A stretch of 64,000 bases of DNA from an uncultured Burkholderiales bacterium (GTDB lineage Bacteria > Pseudomonadota > Gammaproteobacteria > Burkholderiales > Burkholderiaceae_C), in NCBI GenBank assembly GCA_903820745.1, contig CAIJIT010000347.1, positions 41,939 through 105,938 on the forward strand, in the 5' to 3' direction. Shown one piece after another: positions 34,330-42,902 of this stretch. The position numbers and the translations under genes were made by a program. The stretch's first letter is position 1. Each line of letters starts with the position of its first letter. Below the pieces are notes generated by a model. It was not told where the DNA came from. It saw nothing but the letters and a program-made list of their open reading frames with translations, and did no database searches.

Positions 34330-35883
34330 TTACTGCACCAAGAACTGACCCATCAATCCTGCGTCTTCATGATTAACCATGTGACAGTGGTACATATAGG
34401 GATAGGCAGAACCTGCGGCTTCATCGAATTTTGCAACGAAGGTCACTGTCTCGTTGATCGGCACATAGAAGGTGTCCTTCCAGCCACTTTCATACGCTTT
34501 GACTGCATTGCTGCTGCCATTGCGAGAACTGATCTTGAACTGAACGCCATGGATGTGAAACGAATGACCAAAAATGTTTCCACCACTGACCGTCCATGAC
34601 TCCGTCGCGCCCAATGAAACCATCTGATTGATGGTGCTCATGCTGAATCCGACGTTGTTGAATGTGAACGGTGCACCGGGGCCGGTTGCAGTGATGGCAA
34701 GCGTACGCGATTGAGAGGCGGCCGCGGCCGCAGGGAAGTTGTTGCTGACCAAGGCCGTTGGCAAGGCAGTCACTGCGTTGACTGTGGCCGCTGCAACCTT
34801 GATATGCAAAATGTTGAAAGTCTTGTAGTTCAACAGACTGCCAAACTCGCCGCCAGTCGCATTTTCCAGGCCAGCAAAGCCAAAACTCAAGCCCGCATCA
34901 GCGCCGTTATAGGATTTCAGGTCGAGGGTGTTTCCAACGGCATCTCCGCTGAGGTCAAGCAAAATTTCGTAGCGCTCACATGGGGCCATCACCAACCGGG
35001 TCACGGCGACTGGGGCACCGAGAAGCCCGCCATCATTGCCAATGACATAGAAGGTTCGTCCATCACCGAATCCGAGGTTGTAATCGCGCTCGATCTCGCC
35101 GTTCAGAATACGCAGGCGTACGAACTGCTTGGGCAAGGTGACCTGTGCATCCATGACGCCATTGGTCAACATGTAGTCGCCGTAGGCAGTGAGCGCGTAC
35201 TGAAACTGGTTTGCTAAGCCATTGTTCGTGGTGAAACGTCGGCTTGTAAGAATGAGCGGAATATCGTCTGTGCCGTAGGTTCTAGGCAAATTCAATGCCG
35301 CTTCCGCATCATCCTGAACAATGATGAAACCGCCAGCACCCAGGGTAAGTTGCTTTTGGGTCAGCTGGTGCAGATGCGGGTGGTACCAGTAGGTGGCTGC
35401 ATTATTCCTGACAGTGAATGCGTCGGTTAGCCAGCTTGTACCTGCCGCCACGATCTGATGTGGGCCACCATCCACTGGGCCAGGGACCAGCATTCCATGC
35501 CAGTGGGTCGTGGTGTCTTCAGTTAGAGAATTCTTGACCTGCATACGGGCCTGGGTACCCTTTTTCATGACCAAGGTAGGGCCCCAGAAGCTGTTGCCGT
35601 TATATCCGTAGGTCGCTGTCTTGGCTCCTGACTGATATTGAACCGACGAGGCGGCCAACGTGAGTTCATAGGTAGTAACGCCCGCCGATGTAAGCCCTTG
35701 CAAAATTGGAGGAATCCACAGCGTGTTGTAAGACGCCGGGTCTGACGCGGTTGAAGTTTCAGAACTGCTAGAACCGCCGCCACAAGCTACAAGAACTGCA
35801 GATGTGGAGAGAAATCCCCCCGCAATTAATTTCAGACTACCCCTCTTGCTGATTAAATATGGGTCCTTGCGATGGGAATACAT
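34330..35883 (-). CDS. multicopper oxidase, lipoprotein form
   Basis: 517 residues with all four copper motifs: HWHG near 128, HPHLH near 168, HSFHIHGVQF near 440 and HCHMVNHEDAGLM at the C-terminus, giving type 1, 2 and 3 sites. The N-terminus has a KR-type Tat-like segment (SKRGSLKLIAGG) and a lipobox LVAC at Cys34 followed by a Gly/Ser linker, so it is probably membrane-anchored in the periplasm. CueO-like copper or organic oxidation is possible; it lacks an obvious Met-rich insert. Co-transcribed with the YHYH gene; GC is visibly low. Confidence 0.9.
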   Translation of the reverse strand: MYSHRKDPYLISKRGSLKLIAGGFLSTSAVLVACGGGSSSSETSTASDPASYNTLWIPPILQGLTSAGVTTYELTLAASSVQYQSGAKTATYGYNGNSFWGPTLVMKKGTQARMQVKNSLTEDTTTHWHGMLVPGPVDGGPHQIVAAGTSWLTDAFTVRNNAATYWYHPHLHQLTQKQLTLGAGGFIIVQDDAEAALNLPRTYGTDDIPLILTSRRFTTNNGLANQFQYALTAYGDYMLTNGVMDAQVTLPKQFVRLRILNGEIERDYNLGFGDGRTFYVIGNDGGLLGAPVAVTRLVMAPCERYEILLDLSGDAVGNTLDLKSYNGADAGLSFGFAGLENATGGEFGSLLNYKTFNILHIKVAAATVNAVTALPTALVSNNFPAAAAASQSRTLAITATGPGAPFTFNNVGFSMSTINQMVSLGATESWTVSGGNIFGHSFHIHGVQFKISSRNGSSNAVKAYESGWKDTFYVPINETVTFVAKFDEAAGSAYPYMYHCHMVNHEDAGLMGQFLVQ

Positions 35884-36252
35884 GAGCGCTCCGAAAATCT
35901 ACTGAAAACAGACGGATCTTGAGCGCTGAATGTGTGGGAATTATGTTGTTTTACGCATCCAAAGCGGATGGGCAAAGCCCTTGATGATTTTTCGAAAAGT
36001 TCTCGCATCTCGCCTGATGAAGTCCTGTGGCTCAGCCTGTCTTGGCCGTCAGCCGGTACTGAACAGGCCAAGCCGATGGACAATTCGTTCTCGACGCAAT
36101 TCGAGGATCCTCTTGTAGGCGGGGGTGTCAAGCGCCCGAGAGCCGATTGCGGAAATGGTGTCAGCTAGCATCAACCCGGGCCAGCGCTGTGCCATGTCCG
36201 GGGAAGCAATCGACTCTGACCACCAGGCTGATCGACTAAGGGGCGGGATCGC
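35884..36252. other. non-coding stretch with truncated repeat remnant
   Basis: About 370 bases with no recognisable protein in any frame. CCGGGGAAGCAATCGACTCTGACC (36198-36222) matches the right half of the GGGGTCAGAGT repeat family, so this may mark the right border of the low-GC block. Confidence 0.5.
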
Positions 36253-36546
36253 TCAGACGCCTTCGATGATGCGCATATCGCGCACCACCGCATTCGGTCC
36301 AAGTGCCACCAAGGCCAGCTTGTAGCCCGGGCTGTCATAGGCGGCGAGCGCGGCTTCGACGCTGTCAAATTCAATCAGCACGGTGCGTTGCTGAATGCCC
36401 GCCTCCTTCACCGCAGCCGGCAGGCCGCGAGCGAGAAAACGGCCACCGGCGGCGGACAGCGAGGGGCCGGCCAGTTTTGCGTAGGCAGCCAGCGCATCGG
36501 TATCGCTGATGGATTGATAAGCGCTGATCCAGTAAGCCTTGGGCAT
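36253..36546 (-). CDS. DUF1330 domain-containing protein
   Basis: 97-residue small ferredoxin-like-fold protein. KAYWISAYQSISDTDALAAYAKLAGPSL, GGRFLARG and VLIEFDSVEAALAAYDSPGY are typical of DUF1330. No signal peptide. The function of the family is unknown. AAGGAAA stands before the ATG. It follows the SBP-like gene by 43 bases on the same strand and may be co-transcribed with it. Confidence 0.88.
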   Translation of the reverse strand: MPKAYWISAYQSISDTDALAAYAKLAGPSLSAAGGRFLARGLPAAVKEAGIQQRTVLIEFDSVEAALAAYDSPGYKLALVALGPNAVVRDMRIIEGV

Positions 36547-36589
36547 GGTGTTTCCTTCAAAGGTTGATCGAATCGGGATGGGCGAAGTT

Positions 36590-37369
36590 TCAGCTTTCGG
36601 CTTCGACAGGGTAAAGCGGTGCGACCGACAGGCCTTCGACTTGGTGGCGTTGAATCAACTGCGCAACCAGGCCCGACCTTTTGGCTTCTTCCACAAAGGC
36701 GCGCAGAAACGCAGCACCGGCTGAATGTGATTTATGCGTGCCGATCGATTGCTGGATGGCGGTGAACTGCCCCGCCAGAATGCGTGAACCCGGCAGCTTC
36801 TGCACATCGGCCAGCAAGAGCGGACGAAGGCTCGCCATGGCATCCAGGCCATCGCGAACAAAGACCTCGAAGGTGGCATCAAAGCCTTGCGCATGAACAA
36901 GCTTCGCATGCTGGATATTTCGGACCAGCCAGAGGTCATAGGCCGTCCTCTGCGAGACAGCAATTCGAACGCCGGGCCGATCAACGTCCTTGACATCGGT
37001 GAGGGGTGAATTTTCCGGGACGAGGTAGGTGGCCTCGATTTCCACATAGGCGGCGCTGAATGATATTTTTTCGGCGCGGGCCGGTTCCGCTCCAATCAAG
37101 CCGATGTCCCAGACATTGCTCTCCGCAGCATCAGCCAACACACCGGGCGAGGGAAACGAGACCAAGGCCAAGCCGACCCCCAGGTGATCAGCAATCGCGC
37201 GTGCCATGTCAGGCGCCACACCGGTCGGCTCACCAGATGCCGTTCTGCCATTGTTGAGCAGGGAATTGCTCAGATTCAGGCCAGCCCTGAGCACGCCCGT
37301 CGGCGCCAGCTCGCGAATGATCTGCGGGTTGACTTGCAAACTGGAATAAGCCTTGTCGGTGGCATGCAT
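36590..37369 (-). CDS. SBP_bac_3-like substrate-binding-domain protein lacking a signal peptide
   Basis: 259 residues. The fold is that of polar amino acid receptors (RELAPTGVLRAGLNLSNSLL, GVAPDMARAIADHLGV, AVSQRTAYDLWL). AAGGAG lies nine bases before MHATDK and decides the start. From this start there is no hydrophobic signal, so the protein should stay in the cytoplasm, unlike transporter receptors. No ABC permease or ATPase adjoins it. It is divergent from the 2-hydroxyacid dehydrogenase gene and may sense or bind a related acid. Confidence 0.8.
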   Translation of the reverse strand: MHATDKAYSSLQVNPQIIRELAPTGVLRAGLNLSNSLLNNGRTASGEPTGVAPDMARAIADHLGVGLALVSFPSPGVLADAAESNVWDIGLIGAEPARAEKISFSAAYVEIEATYLVPENSPLTDVKDVDRPGVRIAVSQRTAYDLWLVRNIQHAKLVHAQGFDATFEVFVRDGLDAMASLRPLLLADVQKLPGSRILAGQFTAIQQSIGTHKSHSAGAAFLRAFVEEAKRSGLVAQLIQRHQVEGLSVAPLYPVEAES

Positions 37370-37536
37370 CGTCGGAAATCTCCTTGTCCTGGCCGCGCGA
37401 AATTCGGTCAATCCGGTCGCGCCTGCCGCATTCTAGGCAATCAGCTTGAAACTGCTTGCCGCATTGACGCGCATTGACGATAACCCCGGCCCGACCTAGA
37501 GTGCGCTACCTTCCCTGCCCACATGACTGTCTGCCT

Positions 37537-38631
37537 ATGACCGCCTTGCCCAATGCCTCTCCTTTCCTGACCCTGCATGAGCTGGTTAAAAAGGCCCGTC
37601 AAAAGCTCAATCAAGACGACTGGGACTACATCGTCGGCGCTACCGAAACCGAAACCACCCTCAGGCGCAATCGCCTGGCGCTGGATTCGCTTGCCTTTCG
37701 ACCCAGGGTCTTGCGTGATGTCAGCCGGATTGACTCATCGCTGAGTTTTCTGGGCCGCAAACTGCGGCTGCCGCTGCTGATGGCACCCGTTGGAAGCCTG
37801 GAACTGTTCTCGCCCGATGCGGCGGTCAGTTCGGCCAGGGCCTGTGAGCAGTTTGGCATCGCCCATATGCTCAGTTCGGTGTGCGAACCAGGCATGACGG
37901 CACTGGCCAAAGCCGTGCCCGATGCGCTGCGGATTTTTCAGCTTTATGTCTATGGCGATGCAGCCTGGATCGACGAGATCATGGCCGAAGCGATCGAGAC
38001 CGGCAATCAAGCCTTTTGCTTTACGGTCGACATGGCGCTTTACAGCCGGCGCGAACGCGATATTGCCAAACGTAACATCCGCCGCGCGGTAGTACCTGGC
38101 CGGGAGTTTCTGGCGCAGTTCAGCTGGAAGGACATTGAGCGGATCCGCGCAAAACACAGCATTCCGCTGATCCTCAAGGGCATTGCCACGGCCGAAGATG
38201 CCCTGATGGCTGTTGAGCATGGCATCGACATGGTCTATGTGTCGAATCATGGTGGCCGTCAACTTGACCATGGGCTGGGCTCGATGGAAGTTCTGCCGGA
38301 AATCGTTGCTGCGGTTGCAGGCCGGGCCAAGGTCATCGTCGACGGTGGATTCAATCGGGGCAGCGACATCGTCAAGGCGATTGCCCTGGGCGCGGACATC
38401 GTCGGACTGGGCCGCATGCAATGCCTGGGCTTGGCCGCCGATGGCGCCGATGGCCTCCTGCGCATGCTGGAACTGCTTGAGCTCGAAGTCAGGATCTGCC
38501 TGGGCCTGCTCGGCGTGACCCGCTTGGACGAGCTCAATGGAGCCCACCTGCGTGCTGTCCAGCCCACCGGGCCGGCTGGTGCTTTGAGTGCATTCCCTTT
38601 GCTGTCGCTGGACGAGGGTGCGCTTTACTGA
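37537..38631 (+). CDS. FMN-dependent alpha-hydroxy acid oxidase/dehydrogenase
   Basis: 364 residues from MTALPNAS. TIM-barrel flavoenzyme that oxidises 2-hydroxy acids to 2-oxo acids. Seen are LLMAPVGSLELFSPDAA, the substrate/FMN segment FQLYVYGD, the Lys of LILKGIATAEDA, the catalytic His in VSNHGGRQLDH and the FMN-phosphate segment VDGGFNRGSDIVKAIALGAD. There is no membrane-binding loop of the lactate dehydrogenase LldD type that I can identify. The substrate may be lactate, glycolate, mandelate or similar. Confidence 0.88.
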   Translation: MTALPNASPFLTLHELVKKARQKLNQDDWDYIVGATETETTLRRNRLALDSLAFRPRVLRDVSRIDSSLSFLGRKLRLPLLMAPVGSLELFSPDAAVSSARACEQFGIAHMLSSVCEPGMTALAKAVPDALRIFQLYVYGDAAWIDEIMAEAIETGNQAFCFTVDMALYSRRERDIAKRNIRRAVVPGREFLAQFSWKDIERIRAKHSIPLILKGIATAEDALMAVEHGIDMVYVSNHGGRQLDHGLGSMEVLPEIVAAVAGRAKVIVDGGFNRGSDIVKAIALGADIVGLGRMQCLGLAADGADGLLRMLELLELEVRICLGLLGVTRLDELNGAHLRAVQPTGPAGALSAFPLLSLDEGALY

Positions 38632-38647
38632 AACCCTTTCTAGGAAA

Positions 38648-38717
38648 ATGGGGTCAGAGTAATTTATTCGGCGGAGCCGCTGGAAGCTTGATCGAGAAAA
38701 AGCGACTCTGACCCCAG
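38648..38717. repeat. GGGGTCAGAGT/ACTCTGACCCC-bounded repeat, copy 5
   Basis: Full-length copy with ATGGGGTCAGAGT at the left, GAGCCGC in the interior and GCGACTCTGACCCCAG at the right, placed 17 bases after the FMN enzyme stop. Confidence 0.8.
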
Positions 38718-38801
38718 GCTGTTCTTCATGCGATGCTCGCAGCTCACGCGAATCGCCAGAATGACTAGAACTGGCGACCCACAGCCTTACGGAACGCAAA
38801 G

Positions 38802-40253
38802 ATGCATGCCTCAAACTTGACCGACCTCGATGCCCACCAGCTTTCGGCCGAGATCCACGCCCGCCGCATTTCCTGCCGCGAGGTGATGCTTGGCTATCTG
38901 GCGCGCATCCACCGCCTGAATCCCGCACTCAACGCGATCGTCAATCTCGCTCCCGACGAGCAATTGCTGCGCCAGTCCGATGCTTGTGACGCCGAGTTGG
39001 CGCAGGGCCGATCGCGCGGTTGGATGCATGGCCTGCCGCAGGCGATCAAGGACACTGGCCATGCCCTGGGTTTCCCCAGCACCATCGGCAGCCCCTTGCT
39101 CAAGGATGTGATGCCCACACAGGACAGCATGAGCGCTGCGCGCATGAAGGCGGCCGGCTGCATCGTGATCGGCAAGACCAATGTGCCGGAACTGGCGCTG
39201 GGCTCGCATACCTTCAATCGCTTGTTCGGTGCCACCGCCAATGCCTGGGACCAATCGGTCAGCGCCGGCGGCAGCAGCGGCGGCGCGGCAGTGGCGCTGG
39301 CGCACCGGCTGCTGCCGGTGGCGGATGGATCTGACTTCATGGGCTCGCTGCGCAATCCTGCGGCCTGGGGCCATGTCTTCGGCATGCGGCCCAGCCAGGG
39401 CCGGGTGCCGGCCTGGCCAGTTGCCGATACCTGGGTCGCGCAACTCGGCACCGAAGGGCCGCTGGCGCGCAACGTGCGCGATCTGGCGCTGCTGCTCGGC
39501 ACCCAAGCTGGCCGTGATCCGCATGCACCCTTGTCGATTGCCCAGGGACCGCAAAGCTTTCTACCCGAAGGCGAGCAAGGAGCTTTGCGCGGCCTGCGCA
39601 TCGGCTGGCTGGGCGACCTCGGCGGCCATCTAGCCATGGAAGATGGTTTGATGCCGGTACTGGAAAGCGCGCTGCGGCGCTGCGCCGCCGAGGGCGCGCA
39701 GGTCGAGCCGACCCAATTGGGATTCGATGCCGAGCGGCTATGGTCTGCCTGGCTGGTCTGGCGCCGTGCGCTGGTGGCACCCAAGGTCGCCGGGCTGCTG
39801 GCGAGACCCGGCGCCACCCGGGCGCAGATCAAGCCGGAGGCGCTGTGGGAATACGACAGCGCACAGGATCTGGGCTTCACCGAATTCATGCAGGCGAGCG
39901 AGTTGCGCACTGCTTTTCACGCCCATCTGCTGGGGCTGTTCGAGCGTTTCGACGTACTGGCGCTGCCGGTCACTCAGGTCTGGCCTTTTGCCCTGGACCA
40001 ACGCTGGCCACAGGCCATCGCCGGCCGCAAGATGGATACCTACCACCGCTGGATGGAATCAACGCTTTACGCCACCTTCGCCGGTCTGCCGGCAATCAGC
40101 TTGCCAGCTGGATTCCACGCCAATGGTTGCTGGCCTGCGGGCTTGCAACTGATCGGCCCGCCGCAAGGCGATGCTGCGCTGCTGCGTGTGGCTGCGGCCT
40201 ATGAAGCCATCTCGGGCGATTTGTTGGCGCGCCGGCCGGTCGAGCCCGTCTGA
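38802..40253 (+). CDS. amidase signature family hydrolase
   Basis: 483-residue amidase. The Lys-cisSer-Ser triad is visible: Lys83 in QAIKDTG, Ser158 in SAGGSSGGAAVA and Ser182 in GSDFMGSLRNPAAW. This variant of the signature (DFMGSLRNP) occurs in relatives annotated as amidases acting on aliphatic or aromatic amides. A shifted ORF overlaps almost the whole gene on the opposite strand and is a shadow. Followed by an EamA exporter, 79 bases on. Confidence 0.9.
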   Translation: MHASNLTDLDAHQLSAEIHARRISCREVMLGYLARIHRLNPALNAIVNLAPDEQLLRQSDACDAELAQGRSRGWMHGLPQAIKDTGHALGFPSTIGSPLLKDVMPTQDSMSAARMKAAGCIVIGKTNVPELALGSHTFNRLFGATANAWDQSVSAGGSSGGAAVALAHRLLPVADGSDFMGSLRNPAAWGHVFGMRPSQGRVPAWPVADTWVAQLGTEGPLARNVRDLALLLGTQAGRDPHAPLSIAQGPQSFLPEGEQGALRGLRIGWLGDLGGHLAMEDGLMPVLESALRRCAAEGAQVEPTQLGFDAERLWSAWLVWRRALVAPKVAGLLARPGATRAQIKPEALWEYDSAQDLGFTEFMQASELRTAFHAHLLGLFERFDVLALPVTQVWPFALDQRWPQAIAGRKMDTYHRWMESTLYATFAGLPAISLPAGFHANGCWPAGLQLIGPPQGDAALLRVAAAYEAISGDLLARRPVEPV

Positions 40254-40332
40254 AACCAGCCTAGGGCAGACCAGGACGGCATTGACTGAGGTGTGAAGGC
40301 AACGAGCCTTTGGCCAGCGACGACAATCAGGC

Positions 40333-41244
40333 ATGACCCAACGCTCCCCCACCACCCTATCAGCCGCCGCCTTTGCCACCTTGCTGCTGGTCGCCCTGAT
40401 GATGGGGGCCAACCATGTGGCCGCGCGGTTGGCCTTCAACCATGGCGTGGATGTGGCCACGGCGGTGAGCTTTCGCAGCAGCGTCACGGCCCTCGTGGTC
40501 GGCTTGCTATTGCTGTTGCAGCCGCCAATCCCGCTGAAGCTGACCCTCCGTCACCGGCGCGCCCTGCTGGCCATTGCCGCCTTGCTGGGCGTGCAGAGCT
40601 TGTGCCTTTATTCGGCGGTGGCGAGGCTGCCGGTAGCGCTGGCGCTGCTGGCCTTCAACACCTACCCGCTGTGGACGGCGCTATGGGCCCGATTGTTCTA
40701 TGGCCACAGACCTGCACCCCATTTGCTGCGCGCGATGCCTGTGATGCTGCTGGGCCTGGCGTTGGCGCTGGATGTGCTGGGCGCATCGTCGGGCCTTGGC
40801 GCCGCCGGACATTGGGCGCAGATCGGCACTGGCGTGGGCTTTGCGCTGACGGCGGCAGCCACTTTCGGCATGGTGCTGGTGCTCACCCAACATGAGGCCG
40901 GCGACCTGGACGGCCGCCTGCGCACCTTCACCACCATGGTCGGCGTGAGCACCATCGCCCTGATCAGCATGGCTTGGCAGGGCGGCCCACAGTTACCCGA
41001 TGCAGCGGCGGGTTGGTGGGGGCTGGGAGCGCTGACCTTGCTCTATGGCACCGCTTTCACGGTGATGTTCACCATACTGCCACGGCTGGGCGTTGTGGCC
41101 AACTCGGCGATCATGAATATCGAGCCGATCTTCGCCCTGGTACTGGCCTGGGCCATCCTGGGCCAGACCATCGCGCCGCTGCAGGTGGTCGGCGGGTTGA
41201 TGGTGGTCAGCATGGTGATGTGGCTGGGCCTGCGTCGCGCTTGA
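40333..41244 (+). CDS. EamA/DMT family transporter
   Basis: 303-residue membrane protein with about ten helices in two EamA repeats: the first from MMGANHVAARLAF to about residue 150, the second from GVGFALTAAATFGMVL to the end (NIEPIFALVLAWAILGQTI). DMT proteins export or import amino acids, nucleosides or other metabolites. Same strand as the amidase and could move its product or substrate. Substrate unknown. Confidence 0.88.
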   Translation: MTQRSPTTLSAAAFATLLLVALMMGANHVAARLAFNHGVDVATAVSFRSSVTALVVGLLLLLQPPIPLKLTLRHRRALLAIAALLGVQSLCLYSAVARLPVALALLAFNTYPLWTALWARLFYGHRPAPHLLRAMPVMLLGLALALDVLGASSGLGAAGHWAQIGTGVGFALTAAATFGMVLVLTQHEAGDLDGRLRTFTTMVGVSTIALISMAWQGGPQLPDAAAGWWGLGALTLLYGTAFTVMFTILPRLGVVANSAIMNIEPIFALVLAWAILGQTIAPLQVVGGLMVVSMVMWLGLRRA

Positions 41245-41251
41245 TCCCCTT

Positions 41252-41362
41252 AAATGGGGTCCTTTAAATCGGGTCAGAGTGGATTTATCGGCTGAGCAGC
41301 CGCTTGAAGTCGAAGAAAAAATCGACTCTGACCCCAGTTTGGGTCGACTCTGACCCCAGTTT
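41252..41362. repeat. GGGGTCAGAGT repeat, copy 6, with extra partial ends
   Basis: AAATGGGGTCC stub, then a full element from about 41267 (CGGGTCAGAGTGGATTTATCGG) to 41338 (AATCGACTCTGACCCCAG), followed by a second right end, GGTCGACTCTGACCCCAG (41342-41359). It lies between convergent eamA and livF genes. Confidence 0.8.
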
Positions 41363-41366
41363 GGAT

Positions 41367-41404
41367 CTCCCGCATTCCGGCCTGCGGCCTCCATGTCGGG
41401 CTAC
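41367..41404. repeat. REP-like repeat related to 21036-21169
   Basis: TCCCGCATTCCGGCCTGCGG...TGTCGGGCTAC shares the CCCGCA-TCCG start and CGGGCTAC end with the repeats at 21 kb. It ends five bases before the livF stop codon. Confidence 0.6.
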
Positions 41405-41409
41405 GCAAT

Positions 41410-42120
41410 TCAAACCTCGAGCCATTCCTTGCGGATATAGCTGTTGGCGCGCAGATCGGCGGGCGTGCCTTCGAAGACGATGCGGCCATGGCCCATCACA
41501 TAGCAGCGTTCGGAGATTTCCAGCGCGATTGCTAGCTTTTGTTCGACCAGCAGCACGGCGATGCCGCGTTGCTTGAGCCGGGTCAGATAGCCGGCAACCA
41601 GTTCAACGATCTTCGGCGCCAGGCCTTCGGTTGGTTCGTCAATCATGATCAGGTCCGGGTCGCCCATCAAGGTGCGGCACAAGGTCAGCATCTGCTGCTC
41701 GCCGCCCGAGAGCACACCGGCCTCGACATGCTGGCGTTCCTTCAACCGCGGGAAAAGCTCATACATATCGTCAAAACTCCAGCGCGGATTTTTGGCCCCT
41801 GATTTCTGCCCCAGCAGCAGGTTCTGCTGCACGGTCAACTGCGGAAAGATGTCGCGGTTCTCGGGCACATAGCCCAGGCCCAGATGGGCGATTTCATAGG
41901 CTTTGCGACCCAGCAATTGCTGCTCGCCGAAGGTGATGCTGCCCTGCCCGTCGACCTGCCCCATGATGGTCTTGACGGTGGTCGAGCGGCCCGAGCCATT
42001 GCGGCCCAGCAGGCAGACGATTTCGCCCGCCTTGACCTGCATCGTCACACCATGCAGCACATGGCTCTTGCCGTAGAAGGCGTGGACATTGTCGAGTTTG
42101 AGATCGCGCGCTGCGTTCAT
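41410..42120 (-). CDS. Liv-type ABC transporter ATPase LivF (system 2), Walker A Lys replaced by Arg
   Basis: 236 residues. Walker A reads GRNGSGRST, with arginine in place of the invariant lysine, exactly as in LivF of system 1; the signature LSGGEQQMLTLCRTL, Walker B LIMIDEPTEGLAP and LLVEQKL H-region are normal. The ATG overlaps the livG stop (ATGA). Last gene of the ligase-SBP-livH-livM-livG-livF operon. Confidence 0.9.
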   Translation of the reverse strand: MNAARDLKLDNVHAFYGKSHVLHGVTMQVKAGEIVCLLGRNGSGRSTTVKTIMGQVDGQGSITFGEQQLLGRKAYEIAHLGLGYVPENRDIFPQLTVQQNLLLGQKSGAKNPRWSFDDMYELFPRLKERQHVEAGVLSGGEQQMLTLCRTLMGDPDLIMIDEPTEGLAPKIVELVAGYLTRLKQRGIAVLLVEQKLAIALEISERCYVMGHGRIVFEGTPADLRANSYIRKEWLEV

Positions 42121-42902
42121 GCCTGGCTTCCTGCAACTTGCGCTTCGGCCAGTACCGAGCCGAGATAGGCTTCCTGTACCCGCGGATCGGCGCGCACCGC
42201 CTCGGGCACATCGAAGGCGATGATCTCGCCATAAACCAGCACGGCGATCTTGTCGGCCAGACCGAACACGACGCCCATGTCATGTTCAACGGTCAGCAAG
42301 GTCTTGTCCACGGTCACATCGCGGATCAACTGGATGAAGCGCTTGGTTTCACTCTTGCTCATGCCGGCGGTCGGCTCGTCGAGCAGGATCACATCGGCAC
42401 CGCCGGCGATGGTGATGCCGATTTCAAGCACCCTGGCCTCGGCATGAGTCAGGTTCATGGCTAGCACATCGCGGCGCTTGTCCAACTTGAGCAATTCGAG
42501 CAATTCGTCGGTACGGTCGTTGGCGTCGTCAAGCCCGGCCAGGAACTTCCAGAAGGCATAGCGGTAACCCATGCTCCAGAGCAAGGCGCAGCGGATGTTC
42601 TCGAACACCGACAAGCGCGTGAACAGGTTCGAGACCTGGAAACTGCGCGACAAGCCCAGGCGGTTGATCTCGTAAGGCTTGCGGCCGTCGATGCGCTTGC
42701 CATGCAGGCGGATCTCGCCGCTGCTCGGCGCAAAGCGGCCACTGATCAAATTGAACAAGGTCGATTTGCCGGCGCCATTGGGGCCGATGATCGCCACCCG
42801 CTCGCCGCGGCGGACCTGCAGTTGCGTGCCGCGGATGATTTCACTCTTGCCGAAACTCTTGCGCAGGTCGAGCAGTTCGAGTGCAAATTCACTCTGGCTC
42901 AT
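42117..42902 (-). CDS. Liv-type ABC transporter ATPase LivG (system 2)
   Basis: 261 residues from MSQSEFAL. Canonical Walker A GPNGAGKST, SFQVSNLFTRLSVFENI, Walker B ILLDEPTAGMSKSE, and VEHDMGVVFGLADKI. The ATG overlaps the livM stop (ATGA), and its own stop overlaps livF. It supplies the canonical ATP site of the importer. Confidence 0.92.
   Translation of the reverse strand: MSQSEFALELLDLRKSFGKSEIIRGTQLQVRRGERVAIIGPNGAGKSTLFNLISGRFAPSSGEIRLHGKRIDGRKPYEINRLGLSRSFQVSNLFTRLSVFENIRCALLWSMGYRYAFWKFLAGLDDANDRTDELLELLKLDKRRDVLAMNLTHAEARVLEIGITIAGGADVILLDEPTAGMSKSETKRFIQLIRDVTVDKTLLTVEHDMGVVFGLADKIAVLVYGEIIAFDVPEAVRADPRVQEAYLGSVLAEAQVAGSQA

Noticed and set aside
35853-36168. ORFs of 62-92 residues upstream of the multicopper oxidase
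   Set aside because: No recognisable domain, no ribosome site, overlapping alternatives in several frames; treated as non-coding.
31340-41362. GGGGTCAGAGT repeats considered as CRISPR or as terminators
   Set aside because: Copies are not regularly spaced with unique spacers, and no T-run follows their stems. They fit dispersed REP/MITE-like repeats better.
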